Assembly (NCBI RefSeq): GCF_009769385.1
Contig: NZ_ML775963.1
Coordinates: forward strand, 1 to 64,000
DNA length: 64,000 nucleotides
Direction of reading: 5' to 3'
Source of the DNA: Saccharothrix deserti
GTDB taxonomy: Bacteria > Actinomycetota > Actinomycetes > Mycobacteriales > Pseudonocardiaceae
Positions 53,870 through 64,000 of this stretch are shown here, piece after piece. Under the pieces are notes generated by a model. That model had not been told where the DNA came from and did not search any database. It was given only the letters and a program-made list of their open reading frames with translations. The position numbers and the translations under genes were made by a program. Every line of letters begins with the position of its first letter. Position 1 is the first letter of the stretch.

Positions 53870-55062
53870 CCGGGGTCCCTCGACGGAGGCTCCTCGGGTT
53901 CGCCGGGGCGGGTGTCGCGCTGGCGGGCGCGGGTGCGGCGGCGGGCGCGTTGTCGGCGTCCGGGTCGGGTGGCTCTGGTGGCTCGGGTGGCTCGGGTGAC
54001 GAGGTGCGGCTGACCGGTGCGGAGGCGGTGCCGTTCCACGGGGAGCACCAGGCCGGGATCGTCACGCCCGCGCAGGACCGGATGCACTTCGTGGCGCTGG
54101 ACGTGACCACGACCAAGCGTGCCGAGCTGGTCTCGTTGCTGAAGGAGTGGACCGAGGCGGCGCGTCGGATGACGGCGGGGCTGGAGGCGGCCGAGGGCGG
54201 TGCGGTCGGCGGCAACGTGCAGGCGCCGCCGAAGGACACCGGTGAGGCGTTGGACCTGCCGGCGTCCGCGTTGACGTTGACCATCGGGTTCGGGCCGTCG
54301 CTGTTCGACGACCGGTTCGGGTTGAGCTCGCTCAAGCCGGCGAAGCTGATCGACCTGCCGAGGTTCCCCGGTGACGACCTGGACCCGCGGCGGACCGGTG
54401 GCGACCTGTGCGTCCAGGCGTGCGCGAACGACCCGCAGGTGGCCGTGCACGCGATCCGCAACCTCGTCCGGATCGGGTTCGGGCGGGTGGCGGTGCGCTG
54501 GTCGCAGCTCGGGTTCGGCCGCACGTCGTCCACGTCGACGTCGCAGGTCACACCGCGCAACCTGTTCGGGTTCAAGGACGGAACGAACAACGTCAAGGCC
54601 GAGGACGGCGACGCGCTGCGCACGCACGTGTGGGTCGCGCCCGGCGACGGGCCGGACTGGCTCGTCGGCGGCACGCACCTGGTGGCACGGCGGATCCGGA
54701 TGCACGTCGAGATCTGGGACCGGACGTCGTTGGCCGAGCAGGAGGCGATCGTCGGGCGCACCAAGGGCGTCGGCGAGGTGGCGCACGTGCGGCTCGCGTC
54801 GGCCGAGCACTTGGGCGGCGTGCGCATCCTGCGGCGTGGCTACAACTTCACCGACGGGTCGGACGGGCTCGGGCACCTCGACGCGGGGCTGTTCTTCATC
54901 TGCTTCAACCGGGACACGGGCGCGCAGTTCGTGCCGATGCAGACGGCGCTGGCCACCAAGGACGAGATGATGGAGTACCTGGAGCACAACGGCTCCGGCC
55001 ACTTCGCCGTCCCGCCCGGCGTGCGCGAGGGCGGCCACTGGGGCGACACCCCTTTCCCCTGA
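53866..55062 (+). CDS. efeB: Dyp-type peroxidase EfeB
   Basis: A heme peroxidase of 398 residues that acts outside the membrane. It may oxidise Fe(II) or extract iron from heme in the Efe system. A twin-arginine signal (PRRRLLGFAGAGVALAGAGAAAG) starts the protein. The GFKDGTNN motif (distal Asp) and the heme-ligand His in ARRIRMHVEIWD are present, and RGYNFTDGSD and LLFICFNRDTGAQFV-like segments follow. It looks intact, in contrast with efeU and efeO. The GTG start overlaps the efeO stop (GTGA). A repeat array begins 8 bases after its stop. Confidence 0.92.
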   Translation: MTGVPRRRLLGFAGAGVALAGAGAAAGALSASGSGGSGGSGGSGDEVRLTGAEAVPFHGEHQAGIVTPAQDRMHFVALDVTTTKRAELVSLLKEWTEAARRMTAGLEAAEGGAVGGNVQAPPKDTGEALDLPASALTLTIGFGPSLFDDRFGLSSLKPAKLIDLPRFPGDDLDPRRTGGDLCVQACANDPQVAVHAIRNLVRIGFGRVAVRWSQLGFGRTSSTSTSQVTPRNLFGFKDGTNNVKAEDGDALRTHVWVAPGDGPDWLVGGTHLVARRIRMHVEIWDRTSLAEQEAIVGRTKGVGEVAHVRLASAEHLGGVRILRRGYNFTDGSDGLGHLDAGLFFICFNRDTGAQFVPMQTALATKDEMMEYLEHNGSGHFAVPPGVREGGHWGDTPFP

Positions 55063-55069
55063 CCAACCC

Positions 55070-55340
55070 GAGAGTCCTACGTTCAGGCGCCGAGAGTCGA
55101 ACCTCCAGAACGCGTGTGTCCTACGTTCGCGTAGCGAGAGTCCTACGTTCAGAGCACCTGAGTTCAACACTCAGGTGCGTCGGTCCCTGTCCCGAATGTA
55201 GGACACACGTGTTGCGAAGGTAGGACACACGCGTTCTGAACGTAGGACTCACGGCACCTGAGTGTTCGACTCACGGCACGTGAGCGTTCGACTCTCGGGA
55301 CTTGAGCGTTCGACTCTCGGGGGCGGAGGGTTCGGCGCTT
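55070..55340. repeat. 22-bp-period repeat array 6 (twelve units, head to head)
   Basis: Forward units at 55070, 55092, 55114, 55136 and 55158, then inverted units at 55194, 55216, 55238, 55260, 55282, 55304 and a degenerate one at 55326, each set exactly 22 bp apart. Unit types change along the array: TCCTACGTTC, TCGAACCTCC, TTCAACACTC, and their inverses. It fills the gap between the convergent efeB and Pro-rich genes, 7 bases from one stop and 4 from the other. Confidence 0.92.
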
Positions 55341-55344
55341 GGGG

Positions 55345-55962
55345 TTAGGGGGTTGGTGGGGTGGGAGTTGGGGTGGGGGTGGGTTCGGTGGTCGGGGGGC
55401 TCGTGCCGGGGGACGTGGGTGCGGTGGAGTGGTCGGGCTGGGTCGGGTCCAGGGGCGGTTGTGAGGGCGTGGTGGTGGCCGGCGGTTGGGTGGTGGTGGG
55501 AACGGTTGTGGTGGTGGGCGTCGGCTTGGGGCTCAACGTCCACGAAGACGGCTCCGGTGGCAGGAGTGTCGCGAACGGCGGTGGCACGCCCGGTACGCCC
55601 GGTACACCTGGGACAGGCGGGAAGGCGGGGTGCGGCGTGCCGTCCGGTGTGGACGGTTTGCCGGACGGCGGTGTCTTGCCCTTGTGGATCTCCCGGCGGT
55701 CCGGTGGTTGGCCCGGCTGGGACGGTTGGCCCGCCTGGGGCACCGGGACGGGCGGCACGCTGGTGCGGACGCTCACCAGCGTCTGGCGGCCCGTCACGTC
55801 CACCTGACTACCCGACTCGTGCGGTGGCGACTCGGGTTGACCGACGGTCAACACCAGCGCCGCCACCCCGCCCACGGCGACCAACGGCAACACGACGACT
55901 GCCGAAAAACACCCGCGCCCACTGCGCGGAAACTCGCGATGACTCACCGAACCCCCGACCAC
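55345..55962 (-). CDS. Pro/Thr-rich single-pass membrane protein
   Basis: A 205-residue protein of low complexity. One transmembrane segment (FSAVVVLPLVAVGGVAALVLTV) lies near residues 19-40. The remainder, outside the membrane, is rich in Pro, Thr, Gly and Ser (PGVPGVPGVPPP; PTPTTTTVPTTTQ). No cysteine or catalytic pattern is seen. It may be a cell-wall spacer. The start could be the GTG here or one six codons later. Its stop codon abuts repeat array 6. Confidence 0.6.
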   Translation of the reverse strand: MVGGSVSHREFPRSGRGCFSAVVVLPLVAVGGVAALVLTVGQPESPPHESGSQVDVTGRQTLVSVRTSVPPVPVPQAGQPSQPGQPPDRREIHKGKTPPSGKPSTPDGTPHPAFPPVPGVPGVPGVPPPFATLLPPEPSSWTLSPKPTPTTTTVPTTTQPPATTTPSQPPLDPTQPDHSTAPTSPGTSPPTTEPTPTPTPTPPTP

Positions 55963-56041
55963 GATCCTGCGTGCTACTCATTGATCGGGATCGGGCCACC
56001 AGCCGCAACCACCTCGGCGTCACACGCCCGGGTGGTCTTGC

Positions 56042-59000
56042 TCAGGTGAGGGGCGGGAGCTGCGGCGGAGTGGCCGCCGGACGCGACGCCAACGCCTCCA
56101 GGGCCAGCCGCACCGCCGTGTCCAACTGCGGGTCACGACCGGCCACCCGGTCCTGCGGCGTGATCACCACCTCGACGTCCGGGTCGACGCCGTGGTTCTC
56201 CACGCCCCACCCCGGCCCGGCGAACCACGTCGCGTACCGGGGCTGCGTCACCAACGTCCCGTCGACCAGGTGGTACTGCATGTCGATACCGATCACGCCA
56301 CCCCACGTGCGGGTGCCGACGACCGGCCCGATGCCCATCTCCTTGATCGCCACGTTCACGATGTCCCCGTCGGACCCGGCGAACTCGTCCGCGATCGCCA
56401 CCACCGGCCCGCGCGGCGCGTCACCGGGGTAGCTGTCCGCGGTCGTGTACCCGCGGGCCACCGACCAGCCGATGATCTTGCGCCCCAGCTTCTCCACCAC
56501 CAGCTCGGACGTGTGCCCGCCGCCGTTCTCCCGCACGTCCAGCACGACCGCCTCACGCGCCAGCTCCACCCGCAGGTCGCGGTGCAGCTGCGCCCAGCCG
56601 GCGCCCATCATGTCCGGCACGTGCAGGTACCCGACCCGCCCCTCGGACAGCGAGTGCACGCGCGCCCGCCGGTCGGCCACCCAGGCGTGGTACCGCAACG
56701 GCTCGTCGTCCTCCAGCGGCACGACCACCACTCGTCGCGGCTCACCACCGCCACGCGGCCGCACCGTCAGCTCCACCGGCTTGCCCGCCGTGCCGACCAG
56801 CAGCGGCGCGGGACCGGTCAGCGGGTCGACCTGCCGCCCGTCGACGGCCGCGATCGCGTCACCGGCCCGCACCGCGACCCCCGGAGCCGCCAACGGCGAC
56901 CGCGCCGCCGGGTCCGACGTCTCACCCGGGATCACCCGCACGACCCGCCACGCGCCCGCCTCGTCCCGTTCGAGGTCCGCGCCGAGCAACCCGACCACAC
57001 GCCCCCGCGACCCGCCGGACGGGATCACGTACGCGTGGGACGTCCCCAGCTCGCCCTGCACCTCCCACAGCAGGTCCACCAGGTCGTTGTAGCTGCCGAG
57101 CCGGTCCACCAGCGGCCGGTAGCGCTCCAGCACGCCCGCCCAGTCCACGCCGCCCATGTCGGTGCGCCAGAAGTGGTCCCGCATCAGCCGCCCGGCCTCG
57201 GCGTACGCCTGCCGCCACTCGGCGGCCCGGTCCACCACCACCCGGATGCGCGACAGGTCGACGTCCACCGAGTCGTTGTCGTCCGAGTCGACCTTCCGGT
57301 CGGTCGGCACCACCCGCAGGTCGCCGCCGTCCTGCACGACCATCCGCTGCCCGTCACCGGTCACGTCGAACGAGTCCACGCCGTCCACCAGCGTCTCGGT
57401 GCGCGACTTCGCCAGGTCGAACCGCTCCAGCACGGCCCGCGGCGGACGGGCGGTCGGGTCGGCGAGGTTGTCGCCCAGCACCCCGCGCAACGGCGACCGC
57501 AGCCACAGCAGCCCGCCCTTCGCGGCGGTCAGCCCGGAGTAGCTGGCGGCGGCGACCGGCACCGTCACCACCCGGTCGGCCAAGCCCTCCAGGTCGACGA
57601 CCGTGATCGGGTTCTCGTCGTCCTTCTCCTTGTCCTTGTCGGACGAGTCGTCGCCGACCGGCCGGCCCAGGCGCAGCGGGTCGAACGGCGACGGGGTGGT
57701 CGCGGCGAGCGGCAGCAGGTAGGGGCGGCAGCCGGTCGGGAACGACAGGTCGAACACGTGCGCGTCGTACACCGGGTCGAAGCTGCGGACCGACAGGAAC
57801 GCCAGGTAGCGGCCGTCCTCGGTGAACGTCGGCGAGAAGTCGGAGAACCGCAGCGGCGTCACGTCCACCACGGACAGGTCGGTGGTGTTGGTCATCCGGA
57901 TGTGCTGGAGCGGGCGCGGTCCGGGGTGCGACCAGGCCAGCCAGTTCGAGTCCGGCGCGAACGCCAAGTCGCTGACGTGCGGGTTCGCGCCCTTCAGGAC
58001 TTCGCGCACCTCGCCGGACTCGACGTCGACCAGCAGCAGACGCCCGTCGTGCGTGGCGATCGCGAGGCGGCGGGCGTCCGGCGAGACGGCCAGTTCCAGC
58101 ACCCGGCCGAGCTTGCCGACCGCGACGCGGCGCGGCTCGTTGCCCGGTTCGACGCCGCCGACCGGGGAGAACTCCAGGCCCTCCTCGCCGTCCGCGTCGG
58201 TCACCCACACGACGTTGTCGCCGACGACGCGCGGCAGCCGTGCCCGGACGCCGGGCTGTTCGGCCAACGCCCGCACCGGACCGTCCCGGTGGGTCACCCA
58301 GTGCACGGTGCCGCGCACCTCGACCACGCTGGCGCGGCCGGTCTTGTCCGGGTGGTAGTCGTCCGGCCGGGAGGGGACGGGGCGCGGCCTGCGGCCGGTG
58401 CGGGGGCCGCCCAGCGCGATCTCCAGCCGGCGCGGCTCGGCATCTTGCAGGTTGTCCACGATCCACAGCTCGCCCGCGTGCTGCCAGACGATCCGCTCAC
58501 CGTCGCTCGACGCGACCCGCGCGTAGAACTCCTGCTCGGTGTGCCGCCGCAGGTCCGACCCGTCCGGGGATACCGAGTACAAACTACCGACGCCCTCGTG
58601 GTCGGACAGGAACGCGATCCGGTCCCCGATCCACATCGGCGAGGTCAACGAGGACGTCAGCTCGGGCAGGATCCGCACGAACTCGCCGTCACCGGCGGTG
58701 TCGACCCACAACTTGCCCGCCGCGCCACCGCGGTAGCGCTTCCACCAGGCGGGGTCGTGGCGGTAGACGGAGGTGACGACCACCTGCCCGGACGGCCCGA
58801 ACGACACGTCGTCCACCCAGCCGAAGGGCAGCCGGCGCGGCGGGCCGCCGTCGGTCGGGAGCGCGTGCGCCCACTGCCGGTTGGTGGACGCCTGGCCGGT
58901 GGACGTGACCGCGACGACCTCGCCGGCGGACGTCCAGGCGCGGACGGTGGTCGAGTAGTCGCCCCAGTAGGTGAGCCGGGTGGCCTCGCCGCCCTCCACC

Positions 59001-59215
59001 GGCGCCAGGTGCACCTCGGGCGCGCCGTCACGACGACTGGTCCAGGCGATCCGGGTGCCGGTCGGGTCGAAGCGGGGGAACGACACCGGCACCTGGTCGG
59101 CGGTCACCCGCCAGGCCCGGCCGCCGTCGACGGGGGCGAGCCACACATCGTCCTCGGCCACGAACGTCACGAGGTTGCCGTGCAGGTGCGGGAAGCGGAG
59201 GTAGGCCTCGGTCAC
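56042..59215 (-). CDS. Tricorn-type S41 protease
   Basis: A 1057-residue homologue of the tricorn protease, which processes peptides released by the proteasome or similar proteases. The N-terminal two-thirds form beta-propellers of WD-like/TolB repeats (GNLVTFVAEDDVWLAPVDGG; DPTGTRIAWTSRRDG). The C-terminal third has a PDZ domain (GVAVRAGDAIAAVDGRQV) and the S41 core. The likely nucleophile Ser is in ADEFAGSDGDIVNVA, and GTRTWGGVIGID follows. The C-terminus ends in VRLALEALAS. No signal peptide, so cytoplasmic. The start GTG lies directly after an AGAGG, an unusually short spacing. A TTGATCA repeat lies upstream. Confidence 0.88.
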   Translation of the reverse strand: MTEAYLRFPHLHGNLVTFVAEDDVWLAPVDGGRAWRVTADQVPVSFPRFDPTGTRIAWTSRRDGAPEVHLAPVEGGEATRLTYWGDYSTTVRAWTSAGEVVAVTSTGQASTNRQWAHALPTDGGPPRRLPFGWVDDVSFGPSGQVVVTSVYRHDPAWWKRYRGGAAGKLWVDTAGDGEFVRILPELTSSLTSPMWIGDRIAFLSDHEGVGSLYSVSPDGSDLRRHTEQEFYARVASSDGERIVWQHAGELWIVDNLQDAEPRRLEIALGGPRTGRRPRPVPSRPDDYHPDKTGRASVVEVRGTVHWVTHRDGPVRALAEQPGVRARLPRVVGDNVVWVTDADGEEGLEFSPVGGVEPGNEPRRVAVGKLGRVLELAVSPDARRLAIATHDGRLLLVDVESGEVREVLKGANPHVSDLAFAPDSNWLAWSHPGPRPLQHIRMTNTTDLSVVDVTPLRFSDFSPTFTEDGRYLAFLSVRSFDPVYDAHVFDLSFPTGCRPYLLPLAATTPSPFDPLRLGRPVGDDSSDKDKEKDDENPITVVDLEGLADRVVTVPVAAASYSGLTAAKGGLLWLRSPLRGVLGDNLADPTARPPRAVLERFDLAKSRTETLVDGVDSFDVTGDGQRMVVQDGGDLRVVPTDRKVDSDDNDSVDVDLSRIRVVVDRAAEWRQAYAEAGRLMRDHFWRTDMGGVDWAGVLERYRPLVDRLGSYNDLVDLLWEVQGELGTSHAYVIPSGGSRGRVVGLLGADLERDEAGAWRVVRVIPGETSDPAARSPLAAPGVAVRAGDAIAAVDGRQVDPLTGPAPLLVGTAGKPVELTVRPRGGGEPRRVVVVPLEDDEPLRYHAWVADRRARVHSLSEGRVGYLHVPDMMGAGWAQLHRDLRVELAREAVVLDVRENGGGHTSELVVEKLGRKIIGWSVARGYTTADSYPGDAPRGPVVAIADEFAGSDGDIVNVAIKEMGIGPVVGTRTWGGVIGIDMQYHLVDGTLVTQPRYATWFAGPGWGVENHGVDPDVEVVITPQDRVAGRDPQLDTAVRLALEALASRPAATPPQLPPLT

Positions 59216-59315
59216 CCTCTCGACGTTAGCGTCCCGTTCACCCGGGCCTGTGCCACCCCGTGCAGCTTGCCGCAACATCGATACCAAAGGTCGACACCGG
59301 GTCGTCCCCGCTCAA

Positions 59316-59383
59316 CGCTTGATCACCGCTCGACCGCCGCTTGATCACCGCTCGACAGCCGATCGACCGCCGCTTGATCACCG
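59316..59383. promoter_or_regulatory. Three CGCTTGATCACCG sites upstream of the tricorn gene
   Basis: The 13-bp site recurs at 59316, 59338 and 59371, that is 22 and 33 bp apart, in the 181-base gap between mazG (stop at 59397) and the tricorn gene. The core TTGATCA is nearly palindromic. It could be an operator for the tricorn promoter; the role is not known. Confidence 0.45.
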
Positions 59384-59396
59384 GACCGCGGCCGGC

Positions 59397-60311
59397 TCAG
59401 GCGGGCCAGTGGGCGCGCCAGCCCTCGGCGGTCAGGGTGGTGAGGCCGGCCGCGCGGGCGGCCCGTTCGGCGGCGCGCACGTTCGCCTCGAACCGGCGGG
59501 CCACGGCGCGCAGTTCCGTCTCCGGGTCCTCGCCGGCCAGCTTCGCCAGCGCGGCCACCGCGAACAACGTCGTGCCGGTGTCGTCGCCCTCCGGCAGCAG
59601 GTCCACCGGGAACCCGGCCCGCGCGACCCGCTGCGCCAGCTTCCCGGCCAACGCCACCGCGGGCTGACCGGTCGCGACACCGTCCACACTGGACTCGCGC
59701 TGCTTCTCCACCTGCTTCAGCTCTTCCCAGCGGTGCTGCTGGGACGTCGCGTCGTGCACGGCCGGGTCGTTGCCCTCGAACACGTGCGGGTGCCGTCCGA
59801 CCAGCTTGGCGACCAGGTCACCGGCCACCTCGTCGATGCCGAACGGGTCCTCGGCGTCCTCCGCGGCGATCCGGGCGTGGAACAGGACCTGCAGCAGCAC
59901 GTCGCCGAGTTCCTCCCGCAACGCCGCGCGGTCGCCGTCCTCGATGGCCTCCAGCAGCTCGTACGTCTCCTCGACGAGGTACTGGCGGAGCGACTTGTGG
60001 TCCTGTTCGGCGTCCCAAGGGCACCCGCCGGGCGAACGCAGCCGGTCCATCACGGCCGCCGCGTCCAGCAGCGGCACGGCCGGGGTGCGGATCACCGGAG
60101 AACCCGCCGAGATCAGGGACAGCGCGGCCGGTTCGTTCAGGTTCGTCGTGAGGAGGACGACCGACGGCCCCGGCGTGAAGGCGGAAACCGGCTCGGCCGA
60201 CCACAGGAGCGCATCAACACCCTCCCCCGCGTACACCGCCGCCGCGCCCCGCAGAGCGGGTAGCGCGGCGGCGGGCAGGACCGGCGTGGTGCCGACGAGG
60301 ACAACGGTCAC
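59397..60311 (-). CDS. mazG: MazG-family nucleoside triphosphate pyrophosphohydrolase
   Basis: A 304-residue house-cleaning NTP pyrophosphatase. The MazG domain has MDRLRSPGGCPWDAEQDHKSLRQYLVEETYELLEAI in parts, EELGDVLLQVLFHARIA with the EExxE/ExxD metal-binding helices, and FEGNDPAVHDATSQQHRWEELKQ. A second, degenerate domain follows. About 85 N-terminal residues (VGTTPVLPAAALPALRG) are extra, as in Rv1021, the positional counterpart. The start overlaps the SurA-like gene by four bases. Confidence 0.9.
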   Translation of the reverse strand: MTVVLVGTTPVLPAAALPALRGAAAVYAGEGVDALLWSAEPVSAFTPGPSVVLLTTNLNEPAALSLISAGSPVIRTPAVPLLDAAAVMDRLRSPGGCPWDAEQDHKSLRQYLVEETYELLEAIEDGDRAALREELGDVLLQVLFHARIAAEDAEDPFGIDEVAGDLVAKLVGRHPHVFEGNDPAVHDATSQQHRWEELKQVEKQRESSVDGVATGQPAVALAGKLAQRVARAGFPVDLLPEGDDTGTTLFAVAALAKLAGEDPETELRAVARRFEANVRAAERAARAAGLTTLTAEGWRAHWPA

Positions 60312-61252
60312 GGGGACGTCTGCCGCGCGGTCGCCTGGTAGCCGCTCATCTCACCCTCGCTGGGCGCCAGCGAGATCGCGGTGCCGTCCCACAGGCCGTA
60401 GCGGGGGTTGACCTGGATCTCCGGGTCGCCGGCGAGCGTCTGCACGAGCCGCAGCCCGATCTGCTCCAGCAGCTGCGGCGTCAACTGCTCGGTGGACGAC
60501 TCGCCGGACGTCCGCACGTCGGTCTTGCGGTCCGTCACGTACGCGACGATCCACTGCGCGCTGCCCGGGTCCGGCGCGAACGCCACGACCGTGCCCGGCG
60601 CGACGCCGAACAGCGGCGACTGGGCGGCCTGCGGCGACTCGGCCGACCGCACCCGCTGCCCCTGCTTCGACAGCGTCTGGCCCTCCACGCTCTGCGGCGC
60701 GTCGGCGACGAACTCGGCCATCTTGTCCGGGTCCGCCGCCACCTGCTTGGCCTTCTCGACGGCCTCGGTGTTGTCCTTGGCGAAGAAGTAGTCGAACGTG
60801 ACTTCCATCCGGTCCACGTACTTGCGCGCCAGCTCGACCAGCAGCAGCTGGTCCTTGGCCCGCTCCCGGAACGTCGTCGCGTCGTACACGGTGTTCTGCG
60901 AGGCCAGCTCGGCGCCGCCGGCCTGGTCGACCGACTCGGTCACCGCCTCCTCGGACACCGTGATGCCCTCGCGCTGCGCGGCCCGCTCGATCAGCTCGTG
61001 CTGCACGCCCAGGGTCACCAGCTGACGCGCGACCTGGTCGAGTTTGCGCTGGTCGTGCAGCTTCTGGGCCTCGGGCTCCTTCTTGAGCACGACGTCCAGC
61101 CGCTGCTGGACCCGCTCCAGCGGCAGCACGGTGTCTCCGACGATCGCGGCCGAGCCGACGTGGCTGGGGCCGGTGCCGCAGCCCGCCACCAGCAGTGCCA
61201 CTGTCGCGACAGCCGCGCCGATCAGGGTGAAGCGCCTCTGCACAGTCCTCAC
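60308..61252 (-). CDS. SurA N-terminal domain lipoprotein
   Basis: A 314-residue lipoprotein. Signal and lipobox are LIGAAVATVALLVAGCG (Cys25). The SurA-like helical chaperone region is QRLDVVLKKEPEAQKL and later TVYDATTFRERAKDQLLLVELARKYVDRMEVTFDYFFAKD in parts. No parvulin-type prolyl isomerase active site is clear, so it may be a chaperone or a decayed isomerase of the outer-membrane-facing type used for exported proteins. It is upstream of mazG and downstream of mfd on the same strand (13-base gap) and overlaps mazG by four bases. Confidence 0.8.
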   Translation of the reverse strand: MRTVQRRFTLIGAAVATVALLVAGCGTGPSHVGSAAIVGDTVLPLERVQQRLDVVLKKEPEAQKLHDQRKLDQVARQLVTLGVQHELIERAAQREGITVSEEAVTESVDQAGGAELASQNTVYDATTFRERAKDQLLLVELARKYVDRMEVTFDYFFAKDNTEAVEKAKQVAADPDKMAEFVADAPQSVEGQTLSKQGQRVRSAESPQAAQSPLFGVAPGTVVAFAPDPGSAQWIVAYVTDRKTDVRTSGESSTEQLTPQLLEQIGLRLVQTLAGDPEIQVNPRYGLWDGTAISLAPSEGEMSGYQATARQTSP

Positions 61253-61265
61253 GACCAGTACCTTC

Positions 61266-64000
<2,735 letters not shown>

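Overview
The window is very GC-rich DNA from a mycothiol-producing actinomycete. The best guess is the order Pseudonocardiales (a Saccharothrix, Lentzea or Actinosynnema-like genome); the genus cannot be fixed from the sequence alone. The evidence is the mycothiol S-conjugate amidase gene mca, frequent GTG starts, and two housekeeping blocks whose gene content and order match Mycobacterium tuberculosis from memory. Positions 1-19,000 resemble Rv1074c-Rv1086: a short-chain isoprenyl transferase and trhA, a DUF255 protein, mca, a DUF4307 protein, greA, metB, an RDD/Pra protein, cbs, an SGNH hydrolase and a thiolase. Positions 44,000-64,000 resemble Rv1020-Rv1026: ppx, DUF501, ftsB/divIC, eno, lpqU, mazG and mfd, where mfd runs off the right edge.

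Between and inside these blocks lie accessory genes. At 20.2-23.6 kb there is a surface protein with its class F sortase and a polysaccharide-deacetylase-like protein. At 23.7-26.8 kb is a complete pqqA-C-D-E-B operon for the redox cofactor PQQ, uncommon in actinomycetes. A two-component system and a DUF885 hydrolase follow. At 30.8-33.3 kb is a compact candidate RiPP locus: a 40-residue peptide, a graspetide-type ATP-grasp ligase and a SagB-type dehydrogenase. The 3' end of the dehydrogenase gene is AT-richer than its body, and an odd tRNA (anticodon UAA in a short type I body) lies just downstream. Then come NDH-2, a MoxR/DUF58/DUF4129 operon, an AbiE-like nucleotidyltransferase pair, a family 5 uracil-DNA glycosylase and an S10 peptidase.

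The 49.5-59.3 kb stretch holds an alpha/beta hydrolase, a TPR protein, an Ipt/Tzs-type (cytokinin) adenylate isopentenyltransferase, a second LpqU-like transglycosylase, an iron-regulated efeUOB locus, and a tricorn-type protease. In efeUOB, efeU and efeO are damaged but efeB is intact.

The most striking non-coding feature is a dispersed repeat. A 15-bp modular element (consensus near GWGWGTCCTACGTTC) is laid out on an exact 22-bp period in six intergenic spaces (9.8, 12.4, 19.0, 26.9, 35.5 and 55.2 kb). The arrays usually abut stop codons and often form head-to-head or tail-to-tail inverted pairs. I know of no named family that fits. All calls come from reading the sequence; no database search was run.
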